The position numbers were made by a program, and so were the translations under genes. From assembly GCF_963675165.1 (NCBI RefSeq), contig NC_087377.1:10526632-10590631 (forward strand): a stretch of DNA of 64,000 nt, given 5' to 3'. The notes under the pieces were generated by a model. It made no database searches. It was not told where the DNA came from and worked only from the letters and a program-made list of their open reading frames with translations. Below, piece by piece: positions 34,717 through 45,497 of this stretch. The DNA is from Halichondria panicea (taxonomy: Eukaryota; Porifera; Demospongiae; Suberitida; Halichondriidae). Positions within the stretch are counted from its first letter, which is position 1; each line of letters begins with the position of its first letter.

Positions 34717-34834
34717 TGGTCTAGATCTAGCCCTTTTTTTTTTTTAATAATAACAAGGGTTAGTGTTACTAAAAACCAAAGAGAGAACAATGCAGGCACT
34801 GGCAAATAAGTCATGTGTAGTAATTACTTAGTTC

Positions 34835-35165
34835 ATGCATGGGCAGGGTGTGGTGGGAGACCAGGGACTCGCTTGTCACTAGGTCGATAGGGGGCTGTTT
34901 CGTGCCCTTGGCTTGATCGGGCCCCCCTAATACACATGATGGCTGATCTAAGGAGAGAGAAGGACAGCCTGCATCTGATCCATCCCATGGTGGTGCTGTA
35001 GGGCTGATCCCATTTCGTTGATAGGAGAGACGCCAATCTTTTATAGGTGGAGGTAGCGAAACGTCCAAGGCCCCCAGTGCTTGACAGGATGAGGGGAGTG
35101 AAGGTTGAGTTTTCTACATCTCTGATTCTTTGGTCATAAGCTCTCTTCTTTATGTTTTCATACAG
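34835..35165 (-). mobile_element. retroelement coding-region relic (second copy)
   Basis: Minus-strand frame reading AYDQRIRDVENSTFTPL, YKRLASLLSTKWDQ, TMGWIRCRLSFSLLRSAI and CIRGARSSQGH: the same C-terminal segment as in the 11840-12707 relic, better preserved but only ~100 residues. A TAGCCTCGAATCCAGGCC terminus abuts it at 35167. Confidence 0.65.
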
Positions 35166-35328
35166 TCTAGCCTCGAATCCAGGCCTTGAACAATTATGCA
35201 TGAATTTGTACAACCATGCAAATGCACACTATATAGCTGTCGGATAATTAGTTTGGAGTATGTCCCTATTTTTAACCGTACCTCACCACCATGCACTCAC
35301 CCCATGCACCGTCAGGCCAGATCATCAG

Positions 35329-35375
35329 TAGTCTCGCGGACCCAGACCCTGAATATCGGCTGGTCCACGAGACTA
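35329..35375. mobile_element. TAGNCTCG fold-back MITE, 47 bp
   Basis: TAGTCTCGCGGACCCAGACC...GGCTGGTCCACGAGACTA; flanks GATCATCAG and GATCATTAG match at 8 of 9. Confidence 0.85.
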
Positions 35376-35857
35376 GATCATTAGTAATAGTTCATTGAAC
35401 TAGTCTGTGTAGACTGAGTTCTTGGAAGGGGGGGGGGGTGTTTACAGCTCTTATTTGAAACTTCTAAGTATAATCATGGCTATAATGTTGCATGACTATG
35501 CAGGTGGTCTTTGCAGCAAACTGTTTCCAAGGCAATCATAATAAACATTGAATTGCATGACTGCATGCATGTGCATACATGTGTAGTAATTCTAATGAAA
35601 GTATCAGATCCCTGGATGGATTTATTAAACTTCGCATGCTCACAAAACGCATTCACAAAAACGCTCTCAACTGATGTGAACGCACATGCTATATGCATGC
35701 TTGTGAAGAGCATTTGAGTGCATAGAGCACTTTTATTAGTCGAAAGTACTAAATGCATTCTAGGAATGTTTACCTCTAATAAAAGTAACACAGGCTGATT
35801 GGTTGATCAGTGCAAACTTCGAATAAAGCCGCAGCTCCGTAAGTCTAACAACGGTCA
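35376..35857. other. intergenic, no gene seen
   Basis: A G10 run at 35431-35440 and TGCATGCATG-type words. Open frames on both strands at 35480-35791 overlap and show no domain. Nothing supported. Confidence 0.4.
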
Positions 35858-37394
35858 AAGGTTGTGTGGCAATCTTCCTCTGCCAGCCACACGTTTGCTT
35901 AATCTAGTACGACCGCAAATGAGGAAAAGTGTCGTCACTTTAGTTTGAATTTGAAATTGAGTACCTCTTTCTCTTTGCTGCCTCCACGGGCACTGATAGG
36001 CCAGCTGTGTGTATTGGGAGGGGGTGGTCCCCCTGCATGTCAAGCTGGACCCCATGCATAGCAACAGAGCCGCTAGCTCTCTTCTGATTTAACGGAGACT
36101 TGATTCCCAGTCGTGCCCTAATGAGGTCAGTGTTCTGATGGAGCTCCGTCAGTAGGAGGGTGTGGTCTCGATAAGATAGCCACTCCCACATATAGAGAAT
36201 GATCCCAGCAATAAATGCAATGTAGCGACAATACCACAGGTAGCTGCATGTGGAGGTTTCCTGTAGAGAGAGGGAGACTCCATGACAAAGTAAAGGGGCA
36301 ATGGGTAAAGGAAAGTACACAGTCACGCAGAACTACTGTATTTATGGATGCAGACACTTCAACTTGTGGCCCATTCTTATGACAGGATTGGGAAACAGAC
36401 AGGTACTGTGAGACCACACTAAATGTCAAAGCTATCCGAAAGTACTGAAGACGCTATAATACAGAGTGCAATGTATGTGACTATAATTATGTCTGTGGTT
36501 CAATGTCAGTTTGAAGTTTGAAGACAGTAATCCTCTGCACAAGAATCAATTTCTTATTTACTGTACATAAACAATGCACTCTGAAAGGAAATCGTGATGA
36601 TGATGCAAGAGGTTTGCCACAAACCACAAGGTGCATATTAACAATCCCTTTACATTCAATGTTGTAAGAGCTTAGCAATCCTCTGTACAAACATAGTACA
36701 CTAAACATGACTGTATTGGGTGTAGGGATAACAACATACCATAGCCTCAGGTGGTGGTCTGCTCCCAGCCCCTCCCCCCAGAACAAGGTAACCAAACAAC
36801 CTTCTCACGATCACCTCGACAACCAGCTCTCCAAACAGCAGCAGGTAGAGCTTGAACCGACTGTAACCAAACCGAGGTAGAAACAGAATCACCAGCAAAG
36901 ATGCAACGAAAACTGCAAAAGTTTCATAGCCCACAAATTCAATCAGGAAGAGAGACATTAGATAACGGACACTCTCTTGTAGTGTGCCAAACATTTCTGC
37001 CAATAGCAGCTTTTGTTTCTTTGCCATTTCATTAACATCATCGAAATGACGATCCATACTCCTCCTGGTGTCATCAAGTGAGGAAGCTATTCGTCTGTCT
37101 TGGTCTATAATGGCTGCCTGGTTGTCCAAGGCCTGGTTTTGTTTGACTTCCATTTCACAGTGGAAGTCAAGAGATTCTTCCACGGCTAATCGACTTTGTT
37201 CCACATCAGTAATCTTCTTACATGTTGTGTTGAGTCTGGCCACAGCATCTTTCCAACACAAGCTGCTCACTGTCTTCTCCCAAAGCTTTTCTCTGATCAT
37301 CGGAACTAGAGTCTGAGGAGGTCGTGGTAAGGATGATTAGGGATAGCAGAAGAGTAGTTAGAGTAGATTGCGAGAGGTGAGAGAGCAGCATCAT
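35858..37394 (-). pseudogene. bmb-like: brambleberry/KAR5-like gene, deleted and frameshifted (copy C)
   Basis: Exon 1 (37394 to the donor at 36739) keeps the signal peptide, first cysteines (WKDAVARLNTTCKKITD), coiled coil and two membrane segments. It lacks exactly 79 codons (237 bp) between EQSRLAV and EESLDFH: all of the NCHL, SGR, CTG, YTEFFTH and WQ block. It also has a private 26-bp deletion near 37280 (frameshift after KALGE) and a 9-bp in-frame loss (TLQESV). Exon 2 (35959-36261, with LWYCRYIAFIAGIILYMWEW) is open. Downstream exons are absent; similarity ends at 35858. The length adds up: 655 nt versus 690 in copy D without its insertion. The gene lies directly downstream of the receptor 38162-41293, in the segment duplicated at 59103-64000. 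Confidence 0.78.
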
Positions 37395-37494
37395 GGTTTT
37401 ACAGGACTCGGTTTTTTGGACGACAGGTTCTGAGTGGTCTTGACTGGCAAAGGATGTCAAAAATGTAAATGTCAAAAATGTAAATGTTAACACA

Positions 37495-37905
37495 ACCATC
37501 CACGTGGGTGTTAAAAGTGCTGATTCAGCACTTACTGTTCGAAAGTTTATTGTTTGTTTTGAGTAGCAGTGAAGTAATTTTAGTGTTGCTTATGTTCACT
37601 ACATACTAAATAGGACGTACTAAAGCTGATAGGAAGCTCAATATTAGCTAATTAAAGCGGCAAGTACCTCGGTTCGGGGATACATTACAATTCCAACCGT
37701 GCTATCGCACACTTTTGTTTTCTGGATTATTATGTCATCATTGCAAGAGCTACGACGTTGCTATTCAACCCAGCTTGTTCCTAAGGTATGTAAGTCGGCT
37801 TGTGTAGGGTCAGATTCTGCATATCGCAGTTTATTTTTGCTTACCGTAGTGCTAAATCGTTCGAAAATACGTGTCGTGCGAAGTTCCATTGTTTACTCTA
37901 ATCAT
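37495..37905. other. segment present only in the left duplicate
   Basis: About 400 bp between copy C and the receptor that is missing from the right duplicate (junction near 60815). It includes GTGCTGATTCAGCAC, a perfect 15-bp palindrome. The open frame at 37699-37911 shows no domain. Probably an insertion here or a deletion in the other copy. Confidence 0.5.
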
Positions 37906-38161
37906 AATCATTAGATTGAAATACTTCACTTATAATTGCCAGGTCTTACTCCCTTTAAGATTCATTGCCCTTTTTATACTGTTCTAGTGTGTGTATTAAC
38001 GTTGGTTATAGTTATGAATAATTAAATTGGCTCGTAAAAATAATTATAAAATTATGTTTCATTATAGATACTGGTATAGCCAACATTTTAGTGTACATAA
38101 TAGGTTCTAGGTGCATGTAAAGTGCATAAGCAGTGTAAAACAACTATATTTATAATTATAG

Positions 38162-41100
38162 CTACTGAAAATTAATGAAGCGGTTTGGGTTCAAATTTCT
38201 ACGACAATTGCGTACGGCAAATGAAAACAGTACAATGAAAACAATAAAGACAATTAGTAAGATGGTCCCGATAGGTACACTCAAAGAGAGGATGAGCGTC
38301 AACTTCGAAGAGTCTTCTGCAGATTAAGATAAATTATGTCAATTTATTATAACCCCCGTACACCCATACATGCATGCATGCAACTGGAACAAATTCATTA
38401 ATTAATTAACTTCTCAAGGGACGTTATAAAGCTATCAAGTAAAATTACTAAGCGGGTAATTTTGCATTCTGTTGTTCTATTATATGCGTACCTAGCTATT
38501 CATATAAACGTCAAAGTTATAACAAATGGACAGATTGGACACTCACCTGTGAGTGTAATAGATTGCTGACTTTCTGCAATCAAACAATGCTGTCCAGTAG
38601 TAGAAGACATCCATTCAATTGATACCCCATAATTAGTCCCTGGCATTAGATCCATAATGGAAATATTGAACGGTTGATTAACCGCACAACGCAGATCAAA
38701 GGATGTGCTTGCATTCTTACAGGTGCTGCCACAGTTTGAGAGTTGAGTTGATTTTAGAAAAACATTTGATATCTCGTAGTCCTTTAAACTTAAACAGCTG
38801 AAATGTATGGTTACTATGATTTCATCATATGTAGTATAGCTGATGTTGAATGTTAGGTTCACTGTATTGGTATTGGTCAATACATTAATCATATATATAC
38901 TTGCTATAGGACACTTACCTTTATCTTGTAGGCACTGACATATGGTGCCATTTTTTTGACCTGTATATATACCAGCATTATTATTAATCTATACGTGCAT
39001 GTTACAAAGTTAATAACGCACCCTGGAAAGTGCTTGGTTCGGATTGAACACACTGACTAAACGCTGTCATGTTTACTTGAAACGGTGCACAACTCTGCGG
39101 TAGGTCATCAAGTTCCAGGCAGAAGTTTGATTTCAGTATAGCACGATCAAGAATGGTATCACCTGTGGCATCATTTACCACCACTACTGTTCCTATCACA
39201 GGACTCCATTCTTCACTTTCGGATGTAGCGCATACAGAGTTATTGCTGCTGTTATATGTAAGATTTGGTGGATACTGGGGACCTGCATGGACATTTTATA
39301 TTTCATGTCATAACAATTATAGTCACACTAAGCTCTTTATTTTACCAACCTTGCACTATAATTCTGTTTTGACTTTCGATCACTCTCACATCAGAGTTAC
39401 CAATTAGTTCTTCTTTAACTAGCAGTATTTTTGTGTCATTGCTATCACGATCAAGATTCTTCCAACATATCCTGTCATTGTCTTGTAGCTCGATGTTATA
39501 AGTTGTAAGATTAAATACAAAGCAATAACAGCTTTTAAATGTGGGTCCAAGCTCCCTCTCCGCAAATACAGGACAAATACAGTCATCATCAGATTTCGGA
39601 TGTGTCGGCCACATGACACGTAGATCATTTTTATTTTCTGGTAGGTAGACACAAGATGTCTGACCTTCAGGTATGCAGGTGTTGTTGGTAGTCTCTGTAT
39701 ATGAAAATCAAGGACAGGTCAAAATTTATCTTTCTTACCATTTACATCTGTTCTGTAGAGATACCCAAGCGTTGCAAAGGGTTCATTGTCTCCATTGGTA
39801 AAATTCTTTGCATATGTTGTACCATATGCGTCAATGTCTTGAAAATGCTTGCTTGGTATCGAAAAAATAGGCTCCATGACATTTGAAAGATCATCCCATA
39901 GTATAGTGCCATATTTAATCACGTCGGTGATGAAAAATATATCAGGTTCTGCACCTAAACTGGTACTGTCCACCTCTGATTGGATTTTGAATCCAAATTC
40001 CTTATAGGCTAAAGTCAGGTTCACCAATCGGCTGATAAGTTTAACCCTGGCTGTGTTTGACTGACTGTATACAGCTGCATGCACTATAATGAATATAATG
40101 TAATTATACGGACTATCCATGCACGACTCTGATATTTGCTGTCGTGCATAAAAATGTACTGTATATACGTATTGACTTACAGGTTTCGTTATCTTTTGGG
40201 ATACTCGGTCGTAAAGAAAGGGACACTGTGTACAGCAGCCCAATGCTGTTGTCAACTGTGGTGTAGCATTCATATACAGTGCCTGTTGTGCTGCTCATTG
40301 CAGGATTCACAATGATCCCACCATAGTGCTTTGAATGCCAACGAGGAAGCTCCGTTACAGGATAGATAACTCCATCAATCCTCCATAGTGTCACAGCGTG
40401 CGTTCCTATGGCTGGTACGCAAGGTAAAAATATCACATCGTTCTCTGTAGCTTGGAAGTTAAGTCCCCTATCAATGTTTAAGTCCGTCTTCAGCTGACCT
40501 ATAGTCCCTATGTGCATGTATATACATTATTATAGATTGCTTTTTATGTTCGCATGCATGCAATTGCTATTTTTGCGTATATAGCTGTAATTTCCGGGGG
40601 ACAGAATATTCGTTGTTTTTGTGGTTGGAGCTCTGACCACGAACATTTTACCCACGAATGAAGCGATCTTGCCTAAATATGTTGCTCAACCACAAATGTT
40701 TTGCCCCCCCCCCCTCGAAATTACCGGCTATAATTATGATACGGTATTACGTACTTATAAGTTATGAGCCAGATATAATTATTTATAAACGCATTATTTG
40801 TGCATATAATTATTATGATAGTACCTGATGAGTGATCACTTTCAGAAGGAATCACTACCAAGTGATTGGAGTACAGTTGCTCAAGGTTTGACATACTGTA
40901 AGTATAACAATTGTAATCACCAACATCTTGAAGTGAGACATCTCTTATAAATAAGCCACTTGACACTCTTTGTAGCTGATTAGGCAAGCTTTCCACAGTA
41001 AAAATGACATCATTCACTTCCCAAACAATTGATAGACTGCTTGCAAGTGGGTAACTACAAGGCAGAAAAACACTATCTCCTTCATGGCTGACCAAAGTCA

Positions 41101-41293
41101 GTTCAAAAGAGTTGCTCCCAAAGCATGGAATTGCCAACCATAGAATGCCTGCAAAAATGTTGCATGCATGCATGGAACAGTAGTAAAGTCAGTTTCTACA
41201 TTCAGTTGGCTGCATGCCTGTATTCTGCTGTTACAGAAAAAACTTACAGATCAGCACTCCAATGATAGTCTGTGGTTTCCTGTGTTTAGGCAT
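38162..41293 (-). CDS. Ig/FN3-domain type I transmembrane receptor, 735 residues
   Basis: Eight exons: 41248-41293, 40825-41148, 40181-40507, 39739-40074, 39350-39694, 39022-39282, 38547-38960, 38162-38316. All introns are phase 1 and the sum is 2208 nt. Order: signal peptide (exon 1 into 2); V-like Ig domain (FLPCSYP, IVWEVND, DVGDYNCYT); second Ig-like domain (FLPCVPA, TLWRIDG, VYECYTT); FN3-like domain (VKLISRL); cysteine-rich domain (VMWPTHPKSDDDCIC, RICWKNL); FN3-like domain; FN3 domain (DLMPGTNYGVSIEW); membrane helix (TILLIVFIVFIVLFSFAV); and a short basic tail (RNCRRNLNPNRFINFQ) without tyrosine motifs. A possible 15-nt 'intron' at 38904-38918 is too short and the frame reads through it. 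Likely an adhesion or recognition receptor. Its near-identical duplicate is at 61336-64000. Confidence 0.87.
40582..40730. mobile_element. MITE in the second intron of the receptor
   Basis: Imperfect hairpin with ends TAGCTGTAATTTCCGGGGG and ...CCCTCGAAATTACCGGCTA, with CACGAA/TTCGTGG inner arms and a long C run. The same insertion is in the duplicate (63768-63916), so it predates the duplication. Confidence 0.65.
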
Positions 41294-41614
41294 TTCTTTT
41301 GCATACATATTAAACTTATAAGCATCACTTTAGATTATAGATCTATATTATAGGTCACTATAATTAATACAAACAGTCAGTGTATATTATACATGCATGA
41401 TGCCATGCAGATCTAGCACAATTTGCAATTGCATGACCTGCATTGAATATAATTATTTCCCACATGCACATTGCACATGCAATATGTGAATGTCATTATA
41501 GGCTGCTAGCCTCGATCCCAGGCCGAGTTTTCGCTTTTATAACGGTTAGGCAAACAACTGGGCCTGGTACTAGTTGTCTGCGCATGCGTCAAATTTTCAT
41601 TGTATATTTGTGGT

Positions 41615-42794
41615 TAGCCTCGATTCCAGGCCGCTGAGAAAGGCGGCCTGGTATACATTTTTTTTTTTTTTTTTTAGCCTTTATGGCACTGTTTACGCAT
41701 GCGCCAGAATTACCAAGAATCTTGGTAATCGTAAATTGTAGTATATTTATCAGTATTCTTATTCCGCATTTAGTTGTAAAACATTGATATCCGTTTCATT
41801 TATAATGATGTCATTGAAAAAAGAAATCTAGTCCAAGTTGTGTAATGGCTGCTACCTTCTGACAGGACCAGTGCACCTCTCTCTGAAAGAAGTGTTGTGA
41901 TGGTGATTTCTCCTCTTGTTTCTCTGAGTGAAGCCATCTTCAAAGTGTTAGTGTGTCTGTTTGACGTTCAGTGCCATTCTCTCTGGAAGGAAGTATTGTT
42001 GTGACATTTGCCGAAAATTGGTCACAGAGTAAGTACGTGGTATCTGATCCGAGAACTGTGTGGCCTGAATGTGTTTACAATCCGAGGGACTTGTTGCTTG
42101 AGTGTGTATCTGGACTTGTTGCTTGAGTGTGTATTAATGGATAGTGCTTTCAATGGTAAATCTATTGTGTAAATCAATAAGTAGTCCTCACATTATGTTA
42201 CGTCACAGCCACTGTACTTATCCACATTTATTTTTTACCCACAGGTTTAACTAATTTCTTATGAGATTAACTTGTCGCCTGAGTGTGTATCCGATCCGAG
42301 CCTCAAGTTAATGAATAAATCTACAGAGCTAATGTTTTACTTAGCTGTCTCTGTCTACAGTTATACAGAGAGGTAGCCTCTCCTTTTTCTTTTTTCTGTT
42401 CTTTAGGCCACTCCAAGTGATACTCTGGTTTCTGGTCCACCGCCCGCATCAGATTTTATTCTTGGATTTCTATCTCATTATTGGATTTCTATCTCATTAT
42501 TTCTACTACGCATGCGCAGAATGGTCCATGTGGTACAAAATAGTGTGATAATGATATTCATTTGCAAAATAATGAGGTGAAATTGATAATGACATAATGA
42601 GAAAAGCCGCCCGCCCGCATGCAATTAGAAAAACTTCAGGACCAGAAACCAGAGTGTCACTTGGAGTGGCCTTATCACAATAACTGTTTTAACGTTCAAT
42701 GAGATAAAATACGGTAAATAATAAATTAATTGTCCACCCACGCGCCAACAGTAAATACCAGGCCCACTATTCAAGGGGCTGGGGAGTCAGTCTA
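41615..42794. mobile_element. nested TAG-ended element, 1180 bp
   Basis: Begins TAGCCTCGATTCCAGGCCG and ends ..GAGTCAGTCTA (an imperfect complement). The 9-mer ATTTGTGGT is repeated exactly on both sides, and removing the insert plus one 9-mer restores the sequence of the other copy (TTTGTGGTCGGCAAAAA). It carries a T16 run and a further hairpin MITE. Confidence 0.88.
42400..42672. mobile_element. hairpin MITE nested inside the nested element
   Basis: Arms GGCCACTCCAAGTGATACTC / GTGTCACTTGGAGTGGCC plus TGGTTTCTGGTCC and its complement, flanked by TTA on both sides. Third level of nesting. Confidence 0.75.
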
Positions 42795-43768
42795 ATTTGT
42801 GGTCGGCAAAAATATTTAATAAATCAATAATCGAAATTTGTACACAGAAAATGCACAGAGTGAGTACACAAAAGATGCACATAGGGAGCTGCTTCACAAA
42901 GGCCTGGGGAGTTGCCAGTTGTGCTGCAGCACAATTACAGTGACCCAGGGCAACTTCAGGATGATTGAATGCCTTCAAATTACGTTTCAAAAAGATTTAG
43001 CAGGCTGCTGGACTTCTCTGATTCTAGGCCCCAACTCGTAACTCATTGCTTGAGAAAACGTAGATTCTCTTGATGTCTCTGAGCTACCCAGCAACGCTCG
43101 AATGAGCAGATCATACTCCAGTCCTGTGTCTGTGAGTATAGGACAATATTAAAAGAAACCAAAGACGGTTAAACCCTTACCTCAAACTGTCCAGTCTCGT
43201 CCGTTAGTATAGCCAAGAGGAGCACTGTTGGGACAGCTGGATATTAGCCATTGCTCCTGTACAGAGAAGTAGACATTTTAAATACGTGTAGAAATTTCTC
43301 GGTTATAGTGTCATTGTCGACGAGCTGATGATGGCAGCACCAAGTTCTCTAGCTCACACTCTTCACTTGATCCACCATATTAATGATGAAACTATAGTCT
43401 ACCTACATTCTTGCCAAACATGAACAAGACTTGATAGCATAGCCGGCCATAGGGCCCACACAAAAATATCTGACCTTAACAAGCTTGACAAAGCTTTATA
43501 CCTCTTCCCTTGTTGTTCAGTCTTCAGAATAAGCTTCAGAGAAGAGAGAAGCTTCAGCTAAGAGCCATTCCAATTGATTTCCAATAATGATAAAACGGGA
43601 ACTGACTTCTAGTACACGATAGTACACGAATATAAATGTCACGAAAGTGAACGAGAATATCCATTCGTCAGAATCTGACGAACGATTGACGCATGCGCAG
43701 ACAACTAGTACCTCGCCTAACCGTTATAAAAGCGAAAACTCGGCCTGGGATCGAGGCTAATAGGCTGC

Positions 43769-45110
43769 ATGAATGTGCAGGCCGGTGCATTTAGATCCTT
43801 ACCATGATGATCACACATGCATACAGCTATATATATAGGGTGGTAGATTTAATATGCTCGAGATATTATCTATACAAAAAAATGATTATGCTATTCTTTT
43901 ATGCTCAAGTTAACAGCCTATATTTGCCTATTATATTCCCACATTATTCCTCAAAAGTACAACATAGACCCCATGTCATCGTACAAGTAACATTGAGCTA
44001 TAAATAATGGCCACAGGACTCGTTATTAACACTAGAATGCTATAAGGAGATAATCAACTACAGTGGAACCCCTCTATAACGGACACCTTTGAGGAACAAT
44101 GTTTTGGCCTTTAATATACAGAGGTGGCCTTTGTTGAGAGGTTGTTTTTTGTACACAAACTGTTCATTTGGGACCTGTCACCTGGGTTCCTGGCATTTAT
44201 ATATAAGTTTCACTGTACCATGCATGCAGTACATACTTTCATCAGGATTTGTTTTTACTATTATTTATTTGTACTGACCTGCATGTATTAAGTCTTCCAA
44301 AACCTGCCTATCATTCTCATAAAGGCCAACATTAAGCCAGCACAATTCTCACCAAAAATAATGTGCCTAATCAACTAACCCCTATACATGCAGCTATACA
44401 TGCATCATAAGTTTAAGGTTAATCACAACTTACAACTGCTGTCACTGACACACAGTGGATAAATTTTTTTGCACGGGTATATATCCATTTAGCCGGCATT
44501 ATATACTTATGCTGGCTTAAATAGATCATTATATAGTTTGTGTACTCAGTTGTTCAGCTCTTTGACTGTAGTATAAGCTTCATTTACTTCCATATGAATT
44601 GGATCTTTGCTTGCTTCCATTCCGATGAACACCACCTTATTCAATATTTGGTCGTACACTGGTTCAGGTAAGTTAGGTTCCTCGTAGATATGCAGAGAAT
44701 TGCCTATATCATACAAAGTAAGGTGGTTATTATTATATATATATATACAGGCCCAGTTTTTAAACTATAGCATGCAGTATATGTATAATAGTTACAATGA
44801 AACTAGTCTCGCAAGCTAGCCGCTACAAAAATGATAGCCCAATACTAATGAAATATACACCAAAATGTGGTCGTGTCTGATAAATCGATTAATCAGACAA
44901 AATAAACAGACACAGGAACCTACAGATCACTGAAGAGGCAGAGCCACAAGATTTAAGGTGCTTTTGGTCGCTAAAAGTCTCCCCTACAACACATTTTTGG
45001 AGGTTATATAATAATGTTGTTAATATAGGTAGACCTATTGTCGGGTGAAAATCAGCTTGTTTCGCCTATCCGTTCTCCTCCGGCAGCTGTCTGATTATAC
45101 GTTCTGTCTG
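43769..45110. other. intergenic, MITE only
   Basis: No convincing gene. Includes the pogo-like MITE at 44061-44215. A minus-strand block at 44530-44700 (ACTTACC-like border at 44665, FDCSI-type frames) could be a stray exon, but I cannot join it to anything. Confidence 0.35.
44061..44215. mobile_element. pogo/Tigger-like MITE, 155 bp
   Basis: Starts CAGTGGAACCCCTCTATAAC and ends ATAAGTTTCACTG, with TA on both sides. No coding sequence. Confidence 0.65.
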
Positions 45111-45124
45111 ATAATTGATACTTT

Positions 45125-45350
45125 ACTCTACCAACTGCCAACTAGATCTACCAACTCCCAACTGCCAACTCCCAACTATACCAACCAACTACCAACTACC
45201 AACTATATACCAACTCCCAACTGCCAACTATACGCGTTTGAACTATCAAGTAGCAAGTGCGAACTACCAACTACGTGGTTGAACTATATCAAGTAGCAAC
45301 TACGAACTACCAACTCTACGCATTTGAACTATCTGAACTATCAACTACGA
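45125..45350. repeat. (CCAACTA)n-like minisatellite
   Basis: Irregular tandem CCAACTA/CCAACTGCC units for about 110 bp, then looser TACGAACTACCAACT units to 45350. The open frame over it (PTPNYTNQLPTTNYIPT-like) simply translates the repeat. Confidence 0.85.
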
Positions 45351-45497
45351 GTAGCACTCAGGGCCACCGTAAAGCTACACTACACTGCACTTGCAGCTGA
45401 AGTGGTCCCGTACTAGGAAAAGGGTCACTAAAGTAGAAAGCTAGAATCGTGACTGGTCTGGATCCTAACACCAAGCGGAAGGAGCCATACTTCTCTA

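Larger units (their letters stand above)
41507..43759. mobile_element. TAGNCTCG transposon, 2253 bp, with nested insertion
   Basis: The same element as 31373-32456 (shared ends and interior), flanked by identical 9-mers ATAGGCTGC. Its left end is separated from the interior by a nested 1180-bp element at 41615-42794. Apart from that, the two copies differ by only a few substitutions and short deletions, so both are young. Confidence 0.93.

Noticed and set aside
37068-37316. Plus-strand open frames across the brambleberry-like exons (also 60393-60605)
   Set aside because: Antisense shadows of the minus-strand exons; the minus frame has the family signature.
38904-38918. GT..AG pair of 15 nt within receptor exon 7
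   Set aside because: Far too short for an intron; the frame reads through with a conserved FN3 strand.
39153-39407. Plus-strand frames at 39153-39407, 39701-39886 and their duplicates at 62339-62593 and 62887-63072
   Set aside because: Antisense to receptor exons with consistent splice sites on the minus strand.
45045-45296. PTPNY/QLPTTNY-rich open frame
   Set aside because: Read from the CCAACTA minisatellite; no start context or splice sites.
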